From assembly GCF_900129395.1 (NCBI RefSeq), contig NZ_FQVP01000003.1, positions 186,001 through 250,000 of the forward strand: DNA of 64,000 nucleotides. The letters are read 5' to 3'. The notes below the pieces were generated by a model. It saw nothing but the letters and a program-made list of their open reading frames with translations. It had not been told where the DNA came from and made no database searches. The first letter of the stretch is position 1. Each line of letters begins with the position of its first letter. Both the position numbers and the translations under genes were made by a program. The DNA comes from Pseudosulfitobacter pseudonitzschiae. Lineage in GTDB: Bacteria; Pseudomonadota; Alphaproteobacteria; Rhodobacterales; Rhodobacteraceae. Below are positions 56,932 to 64,000 of this stretch, piece after piece.

Positions 56932-58170
56932 ATGACAACACTCACCGACCCCCCCAAGGGTGCGTTCCGGCCATCTATGCTGCTGTACGATTCGCGGTAT
57001 CGGTCGCTGACATTGCAGGCGATTGCGGCCATCGTTCTGGCGTGCTGCTTTTTGTATCTTTATTCCAACCTGGCCGCCAACCTGCGCGCCGCGGGTTTGA
57101 ATATCTCCTACGATTTTCTCGGCAACCCTGCGGGATATGACATCAACCAGACGTTGATCGACTATACCAGCCAGTCCACCAACTGGCGCGCGGCTGTTGT
57201 CGGCATCCTGAACACGCTGCTGGTGGCCTTTCTGGCCTGTGTCACCGCCACGGTCTTTGGCGTGCTGGCAGGTGTCCTGCGGCTGTCGCCCAACTGGCTG
57301 GTGCGCAAGCTGATGGCGTTTTACGTCGAAATCTTCCGCAACATTCCGGTGCTGATCTGGATCATCATCATCTTCACCATCATGACGGCGGTGCTGCCCG
57401 CACCCAGCGCGTTCCGGGGCGAAAATGCCAGCAGTTCGATGTTGTTCGATGCCGTGGCCATGACCAACCGGGGCGTTTACGTGCCCGGCCCCTATTTCAC
57501 GCGGGGCTTTGGTGCCGAGGGCAATGGCGCGCTGAACTGGCTGCTGGTGATCGCGGTGCTGGTCGGATCGCTGATTGCGACACGTATGGTCACCGCCTCG
57601 GCGGATGCAAAACAGGCCGAGACCGGTGTGCGTCCCAAAACGCTGTGGCTGAACCTGGGCATCTGGTTCGTGCCGGTCATCGTGGTGCTGTTCGCGCTGG
57701 GTCTGACGTGGGACTATCCCGCGCTCCAAGGCTTCAACTTTCAGGGTGGCCTGAAAATCGGCGGTCCGCTGATCGCGCTGTGGTTCGCCCTGTCGATCTA
57801 CACCGGTGCCTTTATCGCGGAAAACGTCCGCGCGGGCATTCAGGCGGTGTCCAAGGGCCAGACCGAAGCGGCCGCCGCCCTGGGCCTGCGCCCGCGCCGG
57901 ATCATGGGGCTGGTGGTTCTGCCGCAGGCGCTGCGGGTCATCATCCCGCCGCTGATTTCGCAATACCTGAACATCACCAAGAACTCGTCGCTGGCAATCG
58001 CCGTGGGCTATGCCGACATCACCGCGACGCTGGGCGGGATCACCCTGAACCAGACCGGGCGCGCGATTGAATGCGTGCTGCTGCTGATGCTGTTTTATCT
58101 CGTTATCTCGCTGCTGATCTCGGCGTTCATGAACGTCTACAACAACGCAATGAAGCTGAAGGAGCGTTAA
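56932..58170 (+). CDS. bztB: Amino-acid ABC transporter permease BztB/AapQ
   Basis: 412 residues, longer than most polar amino-acid permeases because of a large periplasmic insertion between helices (about residues 155-275), as is usual for AapQ/BztB. The first membrane helix lies at 25-45. The EAA loop reads SKGQTEAAAALGLRPRRIMG with VVLPQALRVIIPP. It forms the channel with BztC. It starts about 140 bp after bztA. Confidence 0.93.
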   Translation: MTTLTDPPKGAFRPSMLLYDSRYRSLTLQAIAAIVLACCFLYLYSNLAANLRAAGLNISYDFLGNPAGYDINQTLIDYTSQSTNWRAAVVGILNTLLVAFLACVTATVFGVLAGVLRLSPNWLVRKLMAFYVEIFRNIPVLIWIIIIFTIMTAVLPAPSAFRGENASSSMLFDAVAMTNRGVYVPGPYFTRGFGAEGNGALNWLLVIAVLVGSLIATRMVTASADAKQAETGVRPKTLWLNLGIWFVPVIVVLFALGLTWDYPALQGFNFQGGLKIGGPLIALWFALSIYTGAFIAENVRAGIQAVSKGQTEAAAALGLRPRRIMGLVVLPQALRVIIPPLISQYLNITKNSSLAIAVGYADITATLGGITLNQTGRAIECVLLLMLFYLVISLLISAFMNVYNNAMKLKER

Positions 58171-58173
58171 GCC

Positions 58174-59472
58174 ATGTCCGATACACATGCAGAATCCATC
58201 CGCTTTGTGCGTGAAACAACCCTGCCACAGGCCGAGCCGCCTGTGGCCGAACGGGGCATTTACAAATGGGGCCGCGAGAACCTGTTTGCCACGCCCGGCA
58301 ACGCCCTGCTGACGCTGATTGCGCTCTACGTGATCTACGTTGTGCTGTCGGCGGTCCTGCCGTGGCTGCTGAACGGTGTGTGGAACGCAAGCAGCCTGTC
58401 CGAATGCCGCGAGATCCTGGCGGGCGAGACGGGCGGCTGTTTCGCCGTACTGGTCGACCGCTGGCAACAGCTGTTGTTCGGCTTCAAATACCCCTCTGCC
58501 GAATACTGGCGTCCGGCGCTGGCCTTTGTGCTGTTCTTCGTGGCAGCGGCGCCGGTGCTGTTCTTTGACCTGCCGCGCAAGATGCTGGCGTTCACGGCGC
58601 TCTTTCCCTTCCTGGCCTATTGGCTGATCTGGGGCGGTCCGGTTCTGGTGCCGGTCGTCGCGCTGGTTGGTTTCGTGGTGGGCTATCTGGCATACGCCAA
58701 GCTGGTCACGCGCAGCTTTGCGGGCGGCTTTTTTGGCGGCATCGCGGCGGCGGCGGTGACGTGGATCATCGGCGGCTTCATTGTCGACTGGCTGTCCGGC
58801 CCGTCGTCCCTGCTGCGCGCGGTGCCAAGCCGCGATCTGGGCGGGTACATGCTGAACTTTATGCTGGGTGTGACCTGTGTGTCGCTGTCGGTGCCCTTTG
58901 GCATCGCACTGGCACTGGGGCGGCAATCGTCGATGCCGCTGATCAAATGGGTCAGCGTCGTGTTCATCGAATTCATCCGCGGCGTGCCGCTGATCACCTT
59001 GCTGTTCGTGGCAAGCGTGATGCTGGCCTATTTCTTCCCGCCCGACTCGAACGTCGATTTGTTCCTGCGCGTGGTCATCATGATCACCATGTTCTCCTCG
59101 GCCTATATCGCCGAGGTGATCCGGGGTGGTCTGGCGGCCCTGCCCAAGGGCCAATACGAGGCAGCCGACAGTCTGGGGCTGGATTACGCGCAGGCCATGC
59201 GCCTGATCATCCTGCCGCAGGCGCTCAAGATCTCGATCCCCGGCATCGTCAACATCGCGGTGGGCCTGTTCAAGGACACCACGCTGGTTTCGGTGATTTC
59301 CATGTTCGACCTGGTCGGCATGATCCGGGGTCCGATCCTGGCCTCGACCGACTGGAACGGCGTCTACTGGGAACTGCTGGGCTTTGCCGCCTTGCTGTTC
59401 TTTGTCGTCTGTTACGGCATTTCGCAATATTCGCAGTGGCTGGAACGCCGTCTTGCGACAGACCACCGCTAA
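58174..59472 (+). CDS. bztC: Amino-acid ABC transporter permease BztC/AapM
   Basis: 432 residues, also long, with about eight to ten hydrophobic segments. The EAA loop is PKGQYEAADSLGLDYAQAMR with LIILPQALKISIPG. The soluble N-terminus (about 40 residues) precedes the first helix. It starts three bases after bztB. Confidence 0.93.
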   Translation: MSDTHAESIRFVRETTLPQAEPPVAERGIYKWGRENLFATPGNALLTLIALYVIYVVLSAVLPWLLNGVWNASSLSECREILAGETGGCFAVLVDRWQQLLFGFKYPSAEYWRPALAFVLFFVAAAPVLFFDLPRKMLAFTALFPFLAYWLIWGGPVLVPVVALVGFVVGYLAYAKLVTRSFAGGFFGGIAAAAVTWIIGGFIVDWLSGPSSLLRAVPSRDLGGYMLNFMLGVTCVSLSVPFGIALALGRQSSMPLIKWVSVVFIEFIRGVPLITLLFVASVMLAYFFPPDSNVDLFLRVVIMITMFSSAYIAEVIRGGLAALPKGQYEAADSLGLDYAQAMRLIILPQALKISIPGIVNIAVGLFKDTTLVSVISMFDLVGMIRGPILASTDWNGVYWELLGFAALLFFVVCYGISQYSQWLERRLATDHR

Positions 59473-59487
59473 GAGAGAGGTTCAGAC

Positions 59488-60267
59488 ATGACTGAAGCCG
59501 TAAAATCGCCCGCCCAGATGACCGTTTCGGACGAGGTGGCCATTTCCATCCACAAGATGAACAAATGGTATGGCACGTTCCACGTGCTGCGCGACATCGA
59601 CCTGACGGTGAACCGGGGCGAACGCATCGTGATCTGCGGGCCGTCAGGCTCGGGGAAATCGACGCTGATCCGCTGTATCAACGCGCTGGAAGAGCATCAG
59701 AAGGGAACGATCGAAGTCGATGGGACGCTGCTGTCCTCGGATCTGAAGAACATCGACAAGATCCGCTCCGAGGTTGGCATGTGCTTCCAGCACTTCAACC
59801 TGTTCCCGCACCTGACCATTCTGGAAAACTGCACGCTGGCCCCGATCTGGGTGCGCAAGACGCCCAAGAAGGAAGCCGAGGAAATCGCGATGCATTTCTT
59901 GGAAAAGGTGAAAATCCCCGATCAGGCCGACAAATACCCCGGCCAGTTGTCGGGCGGTCAGCAACAGCGTGTGGCCATCGCCCGCAGCCTGTGCATGCGT
60001 CCGCGCATCATGCTGTTCGATGAACCCACATCGGCGCTGGACCCCGAGATGATCAAGGAGGTTCTGGACACCATGATCGAGTTGGCCGAAGAGGGCATGA
60101 CCATGCTCTGCGTGACGCACGAGATGGGCTTTGCCCGTCAGGTGGCGAACCGCGTGATCTTCATGGATCAGGGCCAGATCGTTGAACAGAACGAACCCGA
60201 AGAGTTCTTTAACAACCCGCAATCGCCCCGGACCCAGCTGTTCCTCAGCCAGATCCTCGGGCACTGA
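59488..60267 (+). CDS. bztD: Amino-acid ABC transporter ATPase BztD/AapP
   Basis: 259 residues. Walker [10 protein letters not shown], signature [15 protein letters not shown], Walker [17 protein letters not shown], and His in VTHEMGFA. It drives glutamate/glutamine-type uptake. It starts 15 bases after bztC, completing bztABCD. Confidence 0.97.
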   Translation: MTEAVKSPAQMTVSDEVAISIHKMNKWYGTFHVLRDIDLTVNRGERIVICGPSGSGKSTLIRCINALEEHQKGTIEVDGTLLSSDLKNIDKIRSEVGMCFQHFNLFPHLTILENCTLAPIWVRKTPKKEAEEIAMHFLEKVKIPDQADKYPGQLSGGQQQRVAIARSLCMRPRIMLFDEPTSALDPEMIKEVLDTMIELAEEGMTMLCVTHEMGFARQVANRVIFMDQGQIVEQNEPEEFFNNPQSPRTQLFLSQILGH

Positions 60268-60292
60268 GATCCGCGCGCCTTGGGGCGCAGGC

Positions 60293-60784
60293 TCAGATCA
60301 CATCGCTGGGAGTTGCGAAATCCATCGGCTGGCCCTTGTGCCAGCCGATGTCGTTCCAGCCGTCCACATCAAACCGGACCACCAGCGTGGCGCAGGTGGG
60401 ATAGTCGGCGAACCGCAGATGCGCGGGCCGCTTGGCGCACAGCTGCCATGCCATTTCCGCGATGCCGGGATTGTGGCCCAGCATCAGGACCGTGGGCGCG
60501 GTCGCCTTGCGCAACAGGTCCAGCATCGCGTGGCTGTCTTGCAGGTACAGATCGCGCGTGATCGTCGCGGGCACGTCGAAGCCCAACCTGTCAAATGTCT
60601 CGACCGTGCGCGTGGCGGACGACACCAGCGCCGCGTCGGGCAGATGCCCCTGCGCCCGCAGCCAATGGCCCATGGCCGTCGCCCCCTCGCGCCCGCGTGC
60701 GTTCAGCGGGCGATCGTGGTCGTTCAACGTGGCAAGGTTCCAGTCGGATTTGGCATGGCGCATCAGGATCAGGGTGCAGGTCAT
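60293..60784 (-). CDS. SixA-like histidine phosphatase
   Basis: 163 residues. RHAKSDW (9-15, His10 nucleophile), RPLNARGREGA, SSATRTVET, and LGHNPGI mark the SixA branch of the histidine phosphatase superfamily. E. coli SixA dephosphorylates PTS-Ntr NPr. Its ATG overlaps the stop of the ferredoxin-like gene (ATGA), so it is the last of a coupled trio. Confidence 0.9.
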   Translation of the reverse strand: MTCTLILMRHAKSDWNLATLNDHDRPLNARGREGATAMGHWLRAQGHLPDAALVSSATRTVETFDRLGFDVPATITRDLYLQDSHAMLDLLRKATAPTVLMLGHNPGIAEMAWQLCAKRPAHLRFADYPTCATLVVRFDVDGWNDIGWHKGQPMDFATPSDVI

Positions 60785-61395
60785 GTCGGGTGAAAAGCCT
60801 TCATATGGAAATGGGACTGGGCGTCGGGTCGGTCAAAGCTCTGGCTGACGGGACAGGCGCGGCGCACCTTGCAGCCGCGCGTCATGCAATCGGCGCCTGC
60901 GTCGGTTTCCAGAAAGGCCTTGCAGGCGGGCACGTCATAGGGCGGTGTATCGGACAGCGCGCCCACGGGGCAGGCGGCAAGGCAGGGCCTGGCGCAGGTG
61001 TCGCAGGGGCTGGTTGCGTGCGGCGGCGGGAATTCAGGATTGGTGTCAAAGATCAGCGCCCCCCGTATCGAGATCATCATGCCAGCGGTGTCGTGCACCA
61101 TCATGCCCACAGGGCTTTGGAAAAATCGACCCGTGTCCATGGCCCAAGCAATAAACGGCGCATAGGGCGGCCCGTCGGAGGGAAAGGCGGCGGTGGCCCC
61201 GAAAGTTCCGGCCATCGCACCGATGATGCGTTTTGACCAACGGTCCAGCGGGTTCGGGTGCCCGTCGCCGTATTCGGCGCTGGCGGCAAACACCGGCCAA
61301 AAGCCTGCATCACAGCCCACCAGCACGCGGCCCCCGCTGGCCCCCATGACCATCAGCCCGTGCGGCCGACAGGCCTTGGAGATCGCGTCCAGCAT
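60781..61395 (-). CDS. 4Fe-4S ferredoxin-like protein
   Basis: 204 residues from MLDAISKACRPHGLMVMGAS. The C-terminal half has a classic 4Fe-4S motif CDTCARPCLAACP and a second cysteine group (CMTRGCKVRRACP), so two clusters are possible. The N-terminal part resembles the start of epoxyqueuosine-reductase-type proteins only loosely, and the corrinoid-binding parts are missing. Residues upstream of 61395 belong to the desaturase gene. The start overlaps the desaturase stop (TGATG). Confidence 0.8.
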   Translation of the reverse strand: MLDAISKACRPHGLMVMGASGGRVLVGCDAGFWPVFAASAEYGDGHPNPLDRWSKRIIGAMAGTFGATAAFPSDGPPYAPFIAWAMDTGRFFQSPVGMMVHDTAGMMISIRGALIFDTNPEFPPPHATSPCDTCARPCLAACPVGALSDTPPYDVPACKAFLETDAGADCMTRGCKVRRACPVSQSFDRPDAQSHFHMKAFHPT

Positions 61396-62189
61396 CACTT
61401 GCGCAGGAACGGCAAGGCCAGCGACCAGCCAAGGCGGGACGGGCGGTCGTCCTGCCACTGCAGGCCAGTTTGCATCGCGTCATGCCCGTCGCGCGGCTGC
61501 GCGATATAGGTGCCGAACAGGCGGTCCCACAGCGACAGGGAAAAGCCGTAGTTGCTGTCATGCTCTGCGCGGTCCGTTGAATGGTGCACGCGGTGCATGT
61601 CGGGTGTCACCAGCACACGGCGCAGCGGTCGGTCCAGCCACGCGGGCAGGGAAATGTTGGAATGGTTGAACATTGCCGTTCCGTTCAGGATGACCTCGAA
61701 CAGCACCACGGCCAGGGCGGCGGGACCGATCAGATAGACCAGTGCGATTTTCAGCAGCATCGACAGGGCAATCTCCAGCGGATGAAAGCGGATCGCCGTG
61801 GTCACGTCCATGTCGACATCGGCGTGGTGCACCCGGTGCAGACGCCACAGCAGCGGCACCTTGTGTGTCACCAGGTGTTGCGCCCAGATCGCCAGGTCGA
61901 AGATCAGCACCGCCAGCGTGATTTCCAGCCATGCGGGCCAGTCCAGCAGGTTGAACAGCCCCCAGCCGTTGGCCCCCGCATCCACCGCCGCCCCGACGGC
62001 CAGCAGCGGCAGGGCCAGCGCCAGCAGGCGCAGCGTCGCGGTGCTGGCAAGGATGATGCCCCAGTTGGTCACCCAGCGCCCTGTGCGCCCCTGTGCGCGT
62101 GCGCGGCGGGGGATCAGCACCTCGGCCAGCGCCAGCAGGGCGAACAGCCCCAGAAAGACGCCGAGGCGGAGGGTGGTTTCATGTTCCAT
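61395..62189 (-). CDS. Sterol desaturase / fatty-acid hydroxylase-family membrane protein
   Basis: 264 residues with four or five membrane helices and the di-iron histidine boxes HLVTH, HRVHHAD, HSN and HRVHHS. These enzymes hydroxylate or desaturate lipids. The substrate is unknown; ornithine-lipid or hopanoid/carotenoid-type lipids are possibilities. The ferredoxin-like protein encoded next could supply electrons. The repeat copy B lies upstream of it. Confidence 0.93.
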   Translation of the reverse strand: MEHETTLRLGVFLGLFALLALAEVLIPRRARAQGRTGRWVTNWGIILASTATLRLLALALPLLAVGAAVDAGANGWGLFNLLDWPAWLEITLAVLIFDLAIWAQHLVTHKVPLLWRLHRVHHADVDMDVTTAIRFHPLEIALSMLLKIALVYLIGPAALAVVLFEVILNGTAMFNHSNISLPAWLDRPLRRVLVTPDMHRVHHSTDRAEHDSNYGFSLSLWDRLFGTYIAQPRDGHDAMQTGLQWQDDRPSRLGWSLALPFLRK

Positions 62190-62385
62190 GTACCGTTGGT
62201 AGCGCCGCGCGACGCGCCTGCCAAGCGGCGGCGCGTCACATCGGCGTCAGTTTCAGATATCAAGCAAAACCGACTTTTGCGACAGAGCACTGACCCAAGG
62301 TGCGGCGCTGCGTCCGTAGAGCGGGGGCCAAGCGTTTATTCGTGAAAAATGCAGCGAACGGCAGGATTGAGCCCTTTCCACAATC

Positions 62386-62604
62386 CCCTGCGCGGGATCA
62401 AGGCCGCAGGCCGCCGCGCATCGCCGGGCCGTCCGCCGGCACGGCGATTTGGCTACTGTTGTGTTCCACGGATAGCTCGAATGTGCTTGGCTGCCATAAA
62501 GTGCCAGTCACAGAAGTCGGATCGCCGCACCACGGCCCGACGATGCGCGGCTTAGCACTACATTTCAAACGGCAGGAAAGTCCGCTCACCAGACGTTGAC
62601 GCAG
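62386..62604. repeat. Dispersed intergenic element, copy B (inverted-repeat core)
   Basis: Second copy of the element at 52432-52636. Its 139-nt core (62413-62551) has the left arm GCCGCGCATCGCCGGGCCG and the right arm (62521-62551), whose complement starts GCCGCGCATCGTCGGGCCG, a match of 18 of 19. The intergenic space here (62190-62686) otherwise shows no gene. The two copies lie about 10 kb apart and in the same orientation. Confidence 0.75.
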
Positions 62605-62686
62605 ATTAGACCGAAGGTCCGGTTCGGTCAAATATGTTTGGCAACCGGGTCAGCTTTGCACGACTGACGACAGTCAGGGACGGATG

Positions 62687-63547
62687 TCAGCGGCGAATGA
62701 TGCTGCCCGCGCCGTGGTCCGTGAACAGCTCCAGCAGACAGGCATTGGGTGCCCGCCCGTCGAGGATCACGACCGCCCGCACGCCCGACGCGATGGCGTC
62801 CAGCGCGGTTTCGGTTTTGGGAATCATGCCGCCCGCAATGGTGCCGTCGGCAGTCATCTCGCGGATCTGTGCCGCGGTCATTTCGGTCACGACCTCGCCT
62901 TCGGCGTTCTTCACACCGGACACGTCTGTCAGCAACAGCAGCCGGTCGGCCTTGAGCGCACCGGCAATGGCCCCCGCCGCCGTGTCGCCGTTGATGTTGT
63001 ATGTCTCGCCATTGGCGCCCGAGCCCAGCGGCGCGATGACCGGAATCATTTCCTGCGCAAACAGGGTTTCCAGAATGCGCGGGTCCATCTTGTTCGGTGT
63101 GCCGACCAGACCCAGCGCGGGGTCGGTGGGGATACATTCGATCAGGTTCGCATCCTTGCCCGACAGGCCCACCGCACGTCCGCCCTGGGCATTGATCGCC
63201 TGAACGATGCGTTTGTTGACCAGGCCGGACAGGACCATTTCGACCACGTCCATCGTCGCCTTGTCGGTGACACGCTTGCCGTTCACGAACTCGGACTTGA
63301 TGTCCAGCTTTTCCAGCATGGCGTTGATCATCGGCCCGCCACCGTGGACGATCACGGGGTTCACGCCGACCTGACGCATCAGGACCACGTCGGCGGCAAA
63401 TGTCGCCATCGCCTCGTCGCTGCCCATGGCGTGACCGCCCAGCTTAATCACCACGCGCGCGCCGGAATACCGCTGCATATAGGGCAGGGCCTGGCTGAGT
63501 GTACGGGCTGTGGCGATCCAGTCGCGGTTCATATCTTGCTTTCTCAT
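62687..63547 (-). CDS. argB: Acetylglutamate kinase
   Basis: 286 residues. [46 protein letters not shown], and the C-terminal TGGMIPK-like [18 protein letters not shown] identify ArgB, the second step of arginine synthesis. The N-terminal Arg-sensitive helix (about residues 1-25) is present, so feedback inhibition by arginine is likely. GAGGG is 6 bases from ATG 63547, preferred over ATG 63532. Confidence 0.97.
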   Translation of the reverse strand: MRKQDMNRDWIATARTLSQALPYMQRYSGARVVIKLGGHAMGSDEAMATFAADVVLMRQVGVNPVIVHGGGPMINAMLEKLDIKSEFVNGKRVTDKATMDVVEMVLSGLVNKRIVQAINAQGGRAVGLSGKDANLIECIPTDPALGLVGTPNKMDPRILETLFAQEMIPVIAPLGSGANGETYNINGDTAAGAIAGALKADRLLLLTDVSGVKNAEGEVVTEMTAAQIREMTADGTIAGGMIPKTETALDAIASGVRAVVILDGRAPNACLLELFTDHGAGSIIRR

Positions 63548-63595
63548 ATGCGTCCCTCGTGGCCTTTTATCGACAAAGGCTGCGGCACCTTCAAG

Positions 63596-64000
63596 TTATT
63601 CCAGCGTGGAGATCAGCGCACGCAGGGTGGGGATGCCCCAACCTTTTTCGCTGCTGGTCACGACAATCTCGGGATAGGCGGCGGGGTGTTTGGCCAATGC
63701 GCCGCGCACCTGTTCGATGATCGCGTCGCGCTGGGCTTCCTTGACCTTGTCGGCCTTGGTCAGGATCACCTGAAATGTCACGGCGGAACTGTCCAGCAGC
63801 GACATGATCTCGTCATCGACCTTCTTGATGCCGTGGCGCGCGTCCACCAGCACAAAGGCGCGGCGCAGGGTTTGCCGGCCGCCAAGGTACTGTTTCAGCA
63901 GCCGCTGCCATTTCTCGACCATCTGCAAGGGCGCGTTGGCATAGCCATAGCCGGGAAGGTCGACCAGATACAGATCATCCCCGGCGGTGAAAAAGTTGAT
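63596..64000 (-). CDS. engB: Ribosome-assembly GTPase YihA/EngB (partial)
   Basis: The window holds the last 135 codons; the N-terminus runs off the 3' end of the window. The visible part starts INFFTAGDDLYLVDLPGYGY (G3 DLPG), continues with VLVDARHGIKKVDDEIM, the G4 LTKADKV, and VTSSEKGWG (G5-like SS). EngB is needed for 50S assembly. It precedes argB on the same strand by 48 bp and probably shares a transcript. Confidence 0.95.
   Translation of the reverse strand: MNFFTAGDDLYLVDLPGYGYANAPLQMVEKWQRLLKQYLGGRQTLRRAFVLVDARHGIKKVDDEIMSLLDSSAVTFQVILTKADKVKEAQRDAIIEQVRGALAKHPAAYPEIVVTSSEKGWGIPTLRALISTLE

Noticed and set aside
56878-59466. 862-residue minus-strand frame over bztB and bztC
   Set aside because: Gln/Arg/His-rich antisense translation of membrane-protein codons; the plus-strand permeases are clear.

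Overview
The window reads as a chromosomal core region of a marine Rhodobacteraceae (Roseobacter-group) alphaproteobacterium. The evidence is the high-GC codon use, the string of ribosomal protein operons with Rhodobacterales-like neighbours, a DddL-type DMSP lyase, a bztABCD amino-acid ABC transporter, an ATP12-type F1 assembly factor, and argB beside a YihA/EngB GTPase. I do not assign a genus. I see no phage, insertion sequence, integrase or CRISPR array.

Layout. 1-3.8 kb: the 3' end of a first tuf gene with its terminator, then dddL, a YciE/F ferritin-like gene (minus strand), a left-handed beta-helix acetyltransferase, a small DUF1772-type membrane protein, tRNA-Trp, and a conserved membrane protein of unknown function. 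3.9-16.0 kb: secE-nusG-rplKAJL-rpoBC, with leader and attenuator-like hairpins in the usual control gaps. 16.1-21.9 kb: an accessory island between rpoC and rpsL holding a 1041-residue exported peptidoglycan-binding-like protein and an EamA exporter between two paralogous glycosyltransferases. 22.0-26.9 kb: the str operon rpsL-rpsG-fusA-tuf behind a near-consensus promoter, ending in the second tuf copy. 26.9-30.0 kb: a Hint-domain protein, a PiT phosphate transporter and a Nudix hydrolase, all on the minus strand.

30.2-48.9 kb: the S10-spc-alpha cluster, split into blocks. rpsJ-rplCDW is followed by a terminator; rplB-rpsS-rplV-rpsC-rplP by a terminator and an insert (small basic protein, 2OG-Fe(II) oxygenase, SDR); rpmC-rpsQ-rplNXE-rpsNH-rplFR-rpsE-rpmD by a terminator, an alpha/beta hydrolase and about 700 bp of non-coding DNA; then rplO-secY-adk plus a secreted protein; then rpsM-rpsK-rpoA-rplQ with its own promoter and a perfect DnaA box. 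49.0-64.0 kb: a host-attachment-type protein, a DegP/HtrA protease, rarA, crcB-rluC-HAD-ATP12 (a tightly coupled chain), bztABCD, a translationally coupled minus-strand trio (sterol desaturase, ferredoxin-like, SixA), argB, and the 3' part of engB.

The most distinctive unexplained structure is a dispersed 205-219 bp intergenic element present twice (52432-52636 and 62386-62604). Each copy has a 139-nt core bounded by long imperfect inverted repeats. A second recurring motif is a short GGCGGGG-N4-CCCCGCC hairpin in three separate gaps of the transcription/translation operons. The clearest protein-level oddities are the Ala/Glu-rich tail on L3, the large exported protein between rpoC and rpsL, the paired PF11316-type glycosyltransferases, and a 2OG-Fe(II) oxygenase gene lying just beyond rplP (L16). 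Everything here is from reading the sequence and remembered family knowledge; no database search was run.
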